From: Ursus arctos
Taxonomy: Eukaryota > Chordata > Mammalia > Carnivora > Ursidae
Direction of reading: 5' to 3'
Length of the DNA: 64,000 nt
Assembly: GCF_023065955.2 (NCBI RefSeq)
Contig: NW_026623100.1
Coordinates: 67,088,727-67,152,726, forward strand
How positions within the stretch are numbered: position 1 is the stretch's first letter; each line of letters opens with the position of its first letter. Positions 27,501-39,500 of this stretch are shown here, one piece after another. Under the pieces are notes generated by a model. The model ran no database searches, was not told where the DNA came from, and saw nothing but the letters and a program-made list of their open reading frames with translations. A program made the position numbers and the translations under genes.

Positions 27501-30500
27501 AGGCACAGGATGCCTTGGGGAGCCTGGGAAGCTCATGAACTCACACCCTGGAGGAATGGGGCTGGTAAAGGAAGACTTAGAGCAGTATCTTACAGGACAA
27601 GTTGGAGAGCTAATCTTGCACCATAAGATCAGACATTAATTTGGCTTCTCTTTACTTTTAAACTTACAATTCTTTTCCTTTATGACGTCCACCAATAATA
27701 ATAGCTGCAGTTATTATGAACTTGCTCTGTGTCCTCCACAGTTGTAAGAAGCACTTTCTGGGTATTAACCAATTTAATCCTCACAACAATATTGTGAGGC
27801 ATGTACTATAATTAACTACATTTTACAGATAAGGAAACTGCAAAGTAACTTTCCTGATGTTACTTAGCCCACCACTGACAGAGCCTGATTCAGACCTATG
27901 TTCCCAGAGTCCTTATCGCTAAGCCAAACTGCTTCTCCATAGATTGTAACCACCATATCCTCTACTTCTCAGTAGAATTTAGAGAAAGGTGCAACCAAGA
28001 GAACTATTGAAGCTGAGATTTGTGGAAACTTTGCTCTGAATGCAGTATTTGTATTATTTTTGACTTAAGCTGCAAGTCTTGATCTGAGACATTTTGGACA
28101 TAGTATTCATACTTATACCACATTGTACTCAGATCGTATCTATCACTTCAAGTTAGAAGGGTTCACCTATAAAATATTTTAGTTCTGGAAAGAAACGGAG
28201 TTTGGGTTTTCAGGGGGGGGGGTTGTTTTGGAGGATTTTTTGGTTTCGAGTTTTGTTATTGTGTGTGGGTAGATACCCCAAAACATTTTTTACCAAAACA
28301 TTCTACCGAATATAGTTGACCCTTGAACCACATGGGTTAGGGGCGCCAATGCCCAATATAGTTGAAAATCTGCTTACAGCTTTTGACTTCCCAAAAATTT
28401 TACTAATAGCCTACTATTGATCAGATACCTAACCTAGGACATAAACAGTGCTTAACACATATTTTGTGTTATATGTATATTATACTCTATTCTTAAAATT
28501 AAGCTAGAGAAAAGAAAATTAAGAAAATCATAAGGAAAGCCATTTATAGTACTATGCTGTATTTATTTTTAAAAATCTGTGTATAGGTGGACACAGTTCA
28601 AACCCGATTATTTGAGGGTCAACTGTACTGTTGAAGTTTCCACCTTTGCCATGAAATCTCCTGATTACTTTAGTTTTTGTGGGAGTTTTTTGGTTTGGGT
28701 TTTTTTTTCCTCTTCCTTACTCCAGTCTTTTTAAACTCTCTTTTTCAGGATTCTGTAGATATCGTGTAAAAGAAACTCAGTTCAAAATAGTTAAGCTAAC
28801 AAGAGTAGTTACTGGAAGAGTACCAGGACTGCTGAGTCCATAGAAGTGCTGCTGGGCAGGGGCCATTCCTAGACATAGGAATGCAGTGGGAGAGTTGGTT
28901 CCCCAGGCCTCCCTCTCCCTGCCTCAGTCTTTGCTTCCCTCTTTTCTGTACTGATTTCATTTCTACCCCAGTGGCCTCACTTAGTAGTGGGACAGCTCCA
29001 GGTTTACCTTATCCCAGTCTAATGAGTTTAGAGAAGGAAAGACCTCTTTCTCCCCTCTTCAGTCTATCTGAATCCCAGGAAAGGATTCTGGCCCAGCTTG
29101 GATCCATGTGTATGTCCCTTGGACCAGTCGTTCTGGCCGGGGAAGTGGAGTACTGTAATTGGTTGGTTAGGCCTAGATTAAGTGACTGCACCTGAGTGGG
29201 AGTGGGTGGAGTCTGAGGGACAGATTCCTCACAACCGCACAGGGTTGGGGCGGGTGCTGTGGGACAGGTGCTGTTAGAAGACAGAAGGAAAATGCTGAAC
29301 AGGTACCACAGGTTTCTGCTAAGGTGCTTATCTCTATCCCACATTTTGGCACTTTTCTCTGCTTTGAGACTTTGAGCTCTTTGAGGGCAAAAGCTGCAAA
29401 CTTGAGAGCCAGAGGGCCCTGGATTTGATCCACTGCATATCTCTGTGGCACCGCATAGAACTAGATGCTCAGTAAGCAAGTATTTATTTCAATTCCTGTT
29501 TGCGATACTTTTCATTATTTTAGCTTACTCTAGTCATGATTTTAGATAGACCTTATCTTTTCCATTTTTAGTTTTAACTAAATTATTTAATAATTTCTTC
29601 TACATTTAGTTCAGGATCTTACTGAATCAGTTATGGGTACTTGGTTAAACTACATATGTAAAAAATATAAACGAAATTCCTCTTCAAGTAATAAATTGTT
29701 TCCCATATTTTTTTTTAAATTAATTCATTTATTTTAGAGAGAGTGTGCCAGTGTGAGCAGGGAGAGGGACAGAGGGAGAGGGAGAGAGAAAATCTCAAGC
29801 AGACTCCAAGCTGAGCATGGAGCCTGATGCAGGGCTCGATTGCACAACCCTGAGATCATGACCTGAACCAAAACCAGGAGTCGGATGTTCAACTGACTGA
29901 GCCACCCAGGCACCCCTGTTTCCCATTTTTTTTTTTTTTAAGATTTTATTTATTTATTTGACAGAGAGCAAGATAGCCAGTGAGAGAGGGAACACAAGCA
30001 GGGGGAATGGGAGAGGAAGAAGCAGGCTTTCAGGAGAGGAGCTTGACGTGGGGCTTGATCCCAGAACGCCAGGATCACGCCCTGAGCCAAAGGAGATGCT
30101 TAACAACTGAGCTACCCAGGCGCCCCTGTTTCCCATATTTTAATGGATTGGGTTTTTTTATTGAAAATAAAGTATCAAATCAAAGATTTGGCTTATGAAA
30201 TTGGCTTATCTTTATTCCTTAGAAATGAATTAATACAAGAGTACATGATTTTAACACATATTTATCCTCAGTGGTTACAGGATTTAAATACTTATATTCA
30301 AGATTTTTTAATCATCTAGATATTTTTAAAACTTTTTTTACTTTAGTTTAACTTGCTTTCAGATTTTTGTCTTTTAATGAAAATGCCACATTAGTACATA
30401 AAACAAAAATATTTAAATCAACAAACAGCATATTGACTTATTTTCATTTTCTCCTTAGGAACTGAGAGAAAGCTACAATACACAGCAGTTAGCGCTTGAA

Positions 30501-33500
30501 CAACTTCATAAGATCAAACGTGACAAGTTGAAGGAAATTGAAAGAAAAAGGTCAGAACTAATACAGAAAAAGAAACTAGAAGATGAGGCTCTAAGGTAAT
30601 ATAGCTGATAAATTTATTATACTGCATTACTATTAGAATTCTAATTTTGTTGCCCATATCTTTAGTTTGACTATAATAATTTAAGGGAAATAAAAGGATT
30701 TTCCTTGGCTGCTAATTAGAGTCTCAATTTTAGAAATTCAGTTTTTCTTTTAGGGACTGAGATTATAGTAATTTTATGTTCCATTGGTAAAAAATAGGGG
30801 CTTTGGAGTCAAACCTGGTAGACTTCCTGATCTACCACTTACTATTTAGATGACCTTGGTTGAGTCATTTTACCTTTTGAACCCTGGTTTCTGCATCTGA
30901 AAAATAGAAATATTGATGTATGCCTCATAGGTAACTGAGAATTAAAAAAAAATAATGTAGCTGATGAGCCAGACACAAATGTCTTACACTCATCATTTCT
31001 GTCTCTCCATTGTAAATCTGTTAGTTTGCTGAAAGATCACAAAAACTGAATACTTAATTTTACAGAGTGATGAGATGGAGTATATAATGCCATGTTGATA
31101 CAGTTCTCTTTGTACCACTGAGCTTATCAATTGCCTCCATTTATACCAAGGAGAAGTAAGACAGTTACAGAATCTGAAGCATAGAACTATTTATTTAGAG
31201 ACTCGGCATGACTTTTTTCTGTTGTAAAGTCCTGTTTCTAATATGTTCCTCAGTCCCCCCCGCCGCCCACCCTGCCAAGTTCTCTAGTGTCGGAAATCAG
31301 TATAATTCCTTTGCCTTGGAGATAAGTAGACAAGTAATGCCCATGAAAGAGCTAATCGTTACTAGGGAGGCATGAAAGACACATTACCATATAGCAGGCC
31401 TCTATTTTTAATGGCTTCAGAGTAACCACTCCCAGCACACTTTTTTTTTTTTTTTTTTTAAAGATTTTATTTATTTATTTGACAGAGAGAGAGACAGCCA
31501 GCGAGAGAGGGAACACAAGCAGGGGGAGTGGGAGAGAAGAAGCAGGCTCACAGCGGAAGAGCCTGATGTGGGGCTCGATCCCATTAAGCCGGGATCACGC
31601 CCTGAGCCGAAGGCAGCCGCTCAACCGCTGTGCCACCCAGGCGCCCCTCCCAGCACACTTTTAATGAGTGCCACTGTTGACTGTGATGCAAGGAGGCTCT
31701 GGTTTTACTCCTTGTTCCATGATTCTTTATCATTCCCGTAGGAAATGGCAACAGCTAAACAGGTCTCTGTAGTACTCTTTACTCCAAGGCCCCTACTTTT
31801 GTGGCCCTTAACAAGAGACACTAGAATAATATAAAAGAGAGACAGTGAAGTTCAAATTAAGGCTTTTTTTTTTTTTTTTTTGTCACTTAACTATGCAGCA
31901 TAGCTAATCATTTTGTCAGAATTTTCCGCCAACATATTGCAATTATCTTGCTATCCATCACTGCTCACAATTTTTTTTTAGGTCAGCAAGCCGTATTAAT
32001 AATACACATTTTCCTTTCATTCATCCTCCTCACACATTATCCTGCTACAGAAAATGGAAGAAATCAGAACAGAAACACATGTTGGATTAGTCCAGAGCTG
32101 AGTCTTAGAAATACAACCTGATTTCTTGGCCATTTGCCTAGGAAGATTCTCTTCTTGTCCCGTGCTGTTGGTTATAGTCAGGTTTTCACAGTGTAGATGT
32201 GGCCTTTTTGCCCTTTGTCCAGCTTCTGAGGTATTGTCTGGCTCTGGACCAGTTTCTCATACACCAACTCATACATAAGGAAGCTTACCAAAATTTAATT
32301 TTATATACTCTTAACTCTCTAGCCTTTCTTTATCCCAGTAAATGTGTGGTAAATACTCTGACTGTGGGTGTTTATAATCTCTGGGAATTCAAATAGAAGC
32401 TAGGTTAGGTCATCTTAGGTGTGGGAGAATATCAGAGAAGGTGACTGAGGAACTAACTGGGAAAAGGAATGGCGGTTGACATTAAGAAAGGACCTCAGAG
32501 AAGCATGGCCCTCAAAGGAGAGCCAGATGTCAGTCACAGAAAGTGCTGGAGGAAGCACTCTTTGGAGTGGGGGAGGGTGTGGGAAGATTTGCAAAGGGTC
32601 AAGACGAAGCTAGTCATGGGGTAATGAACCAGGAGTATGAAGTGTAAGTCCAGGAATGAGGAAGAAAGGTGGCTAAGTGGGTCTACAGTTTTGGGGATTA
32701 TATAGAATTTCCAAATTCCTCCAGGAATTCTAGGAGTTGAGACATGGAATTAAGCCAAGATGTCCTCCTTGGTGGGGCATAAATACCCCCAGCTCCCAGG
32801 ATGAATCCAGCCACAAGCTCTACTGTCCCTGATAGTGTGAACAGAGGCTTGGAGAAGGTGCTAAATTTAGTGGTGACAGCTACGCCTCCGAGTAAGACCA
32901 TAAAAAATATGTGCAAGAAAGAAAACTAGGGTGAGCATTAGTTTTAATACTGTAATAGCTAAGTGTGATCAGAGACCATCTTGCCCAGTTAGAAACCAAG
33001 CTGCAGCTATATCAGATGTCATAGAAACACATATGGAAGCACAACATATAGGGGAAACATGCCCTATTCTCTAACAATGGAAAAGACTTTCAAGGGATAA
33101 TGTGGAAAGTAGATATCTGCCTAGAAGCATTTCCTGTTTCCACAGTAATGACTGAATCCTGAAAACACAGGTTAGTTAGCTAGGATAGTGGAAATAAGAG
33201 CTGGAATCAGTCCTTTTGAAAAATCTGGAGAGAAAGGAAAAACACTTAGATATACCTTTTGCATTTGTTTTCTGAATAGTTCCCCACCTTCTCGGGATTA
33301 GGAGGTTGGCTGACAGGAGGGAATTTAAGGGTATTGGGTCAGTCCTACTCCCCAGCTCATCTGTTTGCCCAAGGGTCCTCTCTTGATTAATTGATTTTCC
33401 CCTTCATCCATGATCCCCACTGTTTCTCCACACCCCCTACTAATATGTCTTTGCTATGTAGTAAGTATATAAGATTATGTATAATATATAATATGTAATA

Positions 33501-36500
33501 TTTCTGTAGTTTGTGAGGAACAAGATCTGATATTTTTATTTTGCATAGCAAAAAGTTTAGGACATTATGCAACTCTCTTTTTTTTTTATGTAAAGGAAAG
33601 CAAAGCAAGGAAAAGAAAACTTATGGAGAGAAAGTCTTAGAAAGGAGGAAGAAGAAAAACAAAAGCGACTCCAGGAAGAAAAAACACAAGAGAAAGTTCA
33701 AGAGGAAGAGCGGAAAGTGGAGGAGAAGCAATGTAAGGATAAGGATAAAAATAACAGATTAGATTTTTCTGAGACCGAACAATGAAAGCAATAAGGAAAA
33801 AAGATGATGAGAAGAAAAAAAAAAAATTTTTTTTAACAGATTGTTAACCTTTGAGTCAGAAAAGAACCTTTTTCTAAATTAAACTTGGAGAAGTACATAG
33901 GCTTTATTAAAACAGACTGAGGGTGGGGCGCCTGGGTGGCACAGTGGTTAAGCGGCTGCCTTCGGCTCAGGGCGTGATCCCGGCAAGTCTGGGATCAAGC
34001 CCCACATCAGGCTCCTCCGCTGTGAACCTGCTTCTTCCTCTCCCATGCCCCCTGCTTGTGTTCCCTCTCTCGCTGGCTGTCTCTATCTCTGTCAAATAAA
34101 TAAATAAAATCTTTAAAAAAAAAAAAAAAAACAGACTGAGGGTAGAAGTCTTAAAACAATTTGTAGAAAAGAAGATCATTATCACTGAGTAGCTATTAAC
34201 AGACCCTGACATGGTTTTCATAATTGAAGTAAACGGTTGTAGTTTATTCAGCCAGTGTTAACTAAACTGTTTATTTTAATGAAACAACAGTAAAATTTTA
34301 AGTCTTTGCATATTGAAATTTTCTCAAACAATATACTTTGTTTATGCTACACTTCAGAATCCTTTCCTAAGATACTTTACATATCACTGTATCTCTTTTG
34401 GATACACAAATATTTGAATCCTTATTAATGATACATGTGTTGAAATTTCTGTAAGCTAAAGCATTCTGCAAATAAAGTTAAATATTTTTAATCTTATTAA
34501 GGCTAGTGTATCTGTGAGCTCTTCTGTTTTTCTTTTAGAACTGTACTGGTAAATCTACAGCTCTTTCTTCACTGAACCCTGTTCACTGCTAACCTCATCT
34601 GTGACCTCTCTCTCTGTCTCTTCTTCCCTCTTACATCCTGAGCGCCACAGAACAAACCTCGCTGCTTGGCCTCCTTGCACTTTGCACGGCTTAGCCTGCC
34701 ACTACTCCTCTGCCTTCCCTGACGTCCCCACGCGTGGCACACCCTGCAAGTCATGTCTTTGTTTCATTGTCTCCTACTTTACTGAAGATGAACGTCCTTG
34801 TTTGCTTTTATATTGATCTGTGACTATACAAGATATTTAAATCCTAACAACCTTTGTCAAATGGATTTTCATGAAATTTACCTTTTGATGTTCAGGTTTT
34901 TTTCTTTTGATTTTACGAGCTTTTTATATTGAGTCATCACAAAGATGTGTATACATGAAAGTAGCAAATAATGACAATTATCTTCTCTTTAGGTGAGCCA
35001 GCTAGTGCTTTGGTAAATTATAAAGCATTGTATCGCTTTGAAGCCAGGAGCCATGATGAGATGAGTTTTAATTCTGGGGATATAATACAGGTAGGAAATA
35101 GTCTTTCTTGTTCATGAATAAGCTTAATACAATGTAATATATTCCTTTCTATAATAATAATGACCGTAATTTTATATAGTGATTTACCATTTAAAAAGCA
35201 TATCTTGAACTTTATCCGATTTGGCCCTAATGGCATACTGCATACGTTTACACAAAATGTAACAGTGCCAGAGTGGGCTGCAAGTACATGTCTTTGATTT
35301 CCAAATCCAGTGTTCTTTACACTGTGCCGTTGCTTCACATCATAAAAGGTGATGCTGATTTTGTTATTTTAATAAATTACCAATGAAATTTGGGGAAGCT
35401 GGTTATTTTCTGGCAACCATTAAAAGAGTTGAAAGAGATAAGTTCTCTGGCTCTAACTAGATGCAATCCCTTGTTCCTTGAAACAAAAGGCCTTTGTTAT
35501 ATAGGCATAAACCACATAAAATGGATGAATAAGAGAAGATGCAGGGAATAGCATTTGATACAGCTATTGTGATATAATGGAAAGAATATAGGCTTTAGAA
35601 GCATACTAACTTGGGTTTTAGTCTCTGCTTCAGTTTTCTTCTTAGTAAATTAAGGTAATACTACCTTGGAATACATAGCCATTGCCTGCTTTTATTTTTC
35701 CCTGCATGGTCACCAGTTTGGTGTATTTTATCAGTTACATAGCAAATATTTAGTGATACTTGGCATAGGGTTTCCCAGAAACATCTGTTCAAACACTCAA
35801 GATGGTCCCCAGCTACACATTCCTTCTGTTACCATTGCCACCACTGACAGTGCCAGTCTGGTGGCCCTCCTGTTCCTCCTCCCCCTGTTGGTGATGATGA
35901 GGTTGTGTCCAAGAATGAAGAGATGCAGCCTTTCTTTGGGCACATTTGGTCAAGAGCCTACTTATATTTTTGGTTAGATCTTTTATTTATTCTTTCAACA
36001 AATACTTGTTGAGGACTATGCTAGGCTAGGAATATAGTAAAAAAGGCACAGTCTCTGCACTTAATGAGCTGATAGTCTGATAAAGAAGACAGACATTCTA
36101 ATGTAGCAGAGGAAGGAAGGTGGTGGAAAGCTACCAGCTTTAGAGCAGACCTCCCCCGTGGTCATCAAGCCAGTCTGGTGGCAGTGACAACAGGAACATT
36201 AAGTTAGCTAGAGTTTCTCGACTGTATTCTCCGCTGAATCACTCATGTAAAGAATGAGTCACTTGTTACTACAAGATGCCTGATTTGGACAACTTGGTTG
36301 ATGACAGTGTCATTCACTAAGAGAGGAAGATCAGAAGGAGGGAATTTGAGTAAGAGTTACAATGAGTTTAATTTTGGGTAAGTTTCTGATTTCTAGGCAG
36401 CAGGTGGATACACCTCCAGCTATCCAGAGATATGGAGAACTCTCAGGCAGAGATCAGAGGAGGCCAGTTTGAGTGTCATCATTGTGTTGTGATAGTAATT

Positions 36501-39500
36501 GACATGAGTGTAGGGGATGATTGATGACGCAATCCCCAGAGACATGAACACTGGAGGGGTTATTAGAGGAAGGGGAGCCTTAAAAGAAACAACGAGAGGT
36601 AGGAAAAAGCCAGGAGAGTCGTATAGTGTCAGGGAACATTGAGAAGAATGCTCTGGGTCTGCATGTGAAATAAGATGGGACTAAGAAAATAACCATTAAA
36701 TTAACAGTAGACAGCTATTGTTAACCTGGAGGAAAACACTATTAGTTGAGTGGAGTGGTGGGGGAAGAAGCCAGATTTCAGTGACCTGAACAAATTGGAA
36801 GGTAGGAAGAAGAGACAGTGAATATATAAAATTCTTTGAAGAGCTTGGCTGTTGAAAGGGGGAACGGAGAGAAAATGATAGTGAGGAGTGTGGGTTGAGG
36901 GAAGTTGTTCTATGTTTTTTGTTGTTTTTTTTTTTTTACTTGACTGAAGCTTGAGCAAGTTTAAATAATGATAGAGAAGATCTGCAGAGAGGGAAAGAGC
37001 ACAACTGTAAATGTACAGCTCAAATTATTTGTACACATGTATATATCTGTGAAACTACCACTCAGATCAACATATAGAACATGGAACACTCAGGAAGGCA
37101 CCTTGTGCCTCCTTGGCAGACCTCTCTATTCTGACCAGTGGTTGCAGATGAGAAACATTCTCGATAAGGCTGGAGGGCTTGGGATCTAGAGCACAGGAAG
37201 AGGGAGTAGTGGAAGGACTAGATAACCTCTTCTTTTGTGATTAGAGTGCTGAGAGAAAAGATGGATGGGATTATAAAGTACATTTTGCTGAGTTAGAAGG
37301 TGAGCTCAGATCTGAGGGCTTCCCTATTCTTGGTAAGATAGGAGGCAAGGTCTAATCAACTTAATGGATGAGGGTAGCAGAAGAGATTTGATCGAAAGTG
37401 AAAAAGATTAGAAATTCCACTGAGCCCTGGCAACATTTTCCGTGACAACCTGTTTTTCTAGCATTCACATGTGTTAATGCTATTTTTGAAGTAATAGTTT
37501 CCATTAACCTGTGAGAACTTATGTAAAATTTTCTAGTTTAAGTCTCTATGCAAATTGACAAGTAAAAATTCAGGCTAAAAATAACAGATATGAAATTGGT
37601 TAAAATTGACCCCTCACAAAGCAAACTTGGTCTAATTCTAAAGATTAAATGAATGGGCCTTTTCTTGGAAAGGTAGAAAATATTAGGAAAAAGTTTTAAA
37701 GAGAGTAGGCTTTTTAAAAGTTTGTAGGAAAAGGAAGAAGTTAGTGTTTGAATGCCAGTATTCATACCTGTCATCCTTGCTTTAAGACCAGCATTTAAAT
37801 CAGGTAAATTGCTGAGCATGCTGCTTTAGGTTGCATAATTCCTTGGGGTCTGTTGTGTTCTTGTCTTCATTTTTAGTGCTCTGGATTGGCTATTTTAAAG
37901 TAGTCTTAAACTAGATCTACAGGATGATATTTTAGCAGTGATTCCTTTTATTCTGTTTCAGAACACCATTTTATAGTTATTACATAGCTATGCTAGAACT
38001 GATGAGTGAGTTTAGCAAGGTTGCAGGATACGAGATCAATATACAAAGACAAATGTTCCTAGTTTTATTTGTAATAGCCAAAAACTGGAAACCACTCAAG
38101 TGTCCATCACTAGGTAAGCATATAAACAAATTGTGGTACATCTATACAAAGTAATATTACTCAGCAATAAAAGAGAGAAAAAATGAAACTATAAATCACC
38201 TATGTGTGTTACCAGTTGAAAAATAGTATTCAGAACTCTTAGAGAGTTCAAGAAGACTGTGTGATAGGGACAGAAAAAGCTAAGCAAAACAAAAAGTAAT
38301 GATTAACTGTAGGATAACAACAAGTTTACAAGAAAGTAAGTGTAATTATCAGAATAGTGCATGATTCAGATGTGAAAATTTATTTACATAGTCATAGTAA
38401 TGTAAACATTGAATATAATTTAACCAAAAATTTTGAGATAGCAGTATTGATAGAATGAGAAGATGCAGTAAAGGAGAGTTAAATGTTGATTTTCATAACC
38501 AAAAGCCAACAGATAATGTCTAAAATTGAAACATTCAAGAAATAGTAATATAAATATGTTATTTAGAAATAGAGAAGATAATACAGAAGAAACAACTAAA
38601 AATGGCAAGTTACTATGAGGAGTGGAAATCAGGGCATAATGAGTGATGGGGTCTTCCATCATAAGCCATGTAGAATGCTATTTGTTTTTGTAAACTATTT
38701 TCATATTTGACTTGGATGAAATTAAAAATTAAATTTTAAAAAGGCACTTTGTCAGTCATTAGAGATAGTGCCCTATTAATTTGTAGAAAATGTGTCAACT
38801 CTTTAGTTCTATGGGCTTAATTCTGAAAATGAGGCTACTATACAGTAGTCTGCATCTCCTTCCTTTGTAAATATGTGGCATTCTAACCATCGTTAACCCT
38901 TCTTTTTGTTTCCATAGGTTGATGAAAAAACCATAGGAGAACCTGGTTGGCTTTATGGTAGTTTTCAAGGAAATTTTGGCTGGTTTCCATGCAACTACGT
39001 AGAAAAAATGCCATCAGGTGAAAAATCTGTGTCTCCTAAGAAGGCCTTACTTCCTCCTACAGTATCTGTATCTGCTACCTCAACAACTTCTGAGTAAGTT
39101 TTTAGATAACAGTGGAGTTTATGCATTTTTTTGTAAATGTATAAATACCTAATAGGTATTTGTGTCAGCCTGCTACTTAATCATATTATAATCTGTGCTG
39201 GGCTCTCCAGGAGTACCTTGGAGAGGTATTCCAAATTTCATAGTGGAATTTAATAAATAAAAATGTAGGTCAGTACTTTGATCATGAATTTTTTTCCCCA
39301 CAAATTGTGTTTAAACACAAAGTAAATTATATACAAGCTGATAAATTTGTAGTACTTGATTAGATTTTAAATGATTAACTGTACTTATATCAAAGTGTTG
39401 TATTTATAGATCACTTTCTTCAAATCAACCAGCATCAGTGACTGATTATCAAAATGTATCTTTAACAAACCTAACTGTTAATACATCATGGCAAAAGAAA

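Larger units (their letters stand above)
19412..30458 (+). other. ITSN2: Largest ITSN2 intron (11 kb)
   Basis: Contents in order: unassigned AT-rich DNA 19412-20830; L1 3' piece 20835-21115; L2-type end 21260-21365; CanSINE 21548-21734 with a CA run; weakly repetitive AG-rich stretch 21770-23400 that I cannot classify; MIRs 23640-23835 and 24410-24575; possible old L1 3' end 25080-25560; antisense MIR 25775-25965; degraded L1 26030-27130 with a CanSINE and a U2 fragment inside; antisense MIR 27700-27925; Tigger-like element 28311-28629; L2-type end 29360-29490; tandem CanSINEs 29711-30126. Confidence 0.7.
30596..33595 (+). other. ITSN2: ITSN2 intron with MIR and one young CanSINE
   Basis: 3.0 kb. 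MIR at about 30790-30950 and CanSINE at 31445-31647. 31663-33595 is AT- and G/A-rich DNA with no repeat I can name. It ends with TTTTTTTATGTAAAG, a weak acceptor with A at -3. Confidence 0.7.
35091..38917 (+). other. ITSN2: ITSN2 intron inside SH3A
   Basis: 3.8 kb. MIR at about 35570-35690, L2-type antisense end at about 35985-36110, and an L1 fragment at 37990-38200. The rest is AG-rich or AT-rich without a name. I scanned by eye for the neuronal 15-nt microexon that paralogue ITSN1 carries at this junction and saw none. Confidence 0.65.

Noticed and set aside
29009..29479. 156-codon open frame on the - strand
   Set aside because: It lies in the large intron, overlaps an L2-type end and shows no known protein pattern or splice context.
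33733..33785. Extension of the coiled-coil exon past the donor (KDKDKNN...)
   Set aside because: The frame stops at about 33785 and the donor T|gtaagg is good, so an extended exon would end the protein before SH3A.
35091..38917. A neuronal 15-nt microexon like that in ITSN1 SH3A
   Set aside because: I looked for an AG-15 nt-GT unit encoding VKGEW or similar and saw none. The microexon may be absent from ITSN2, or missed by eye.
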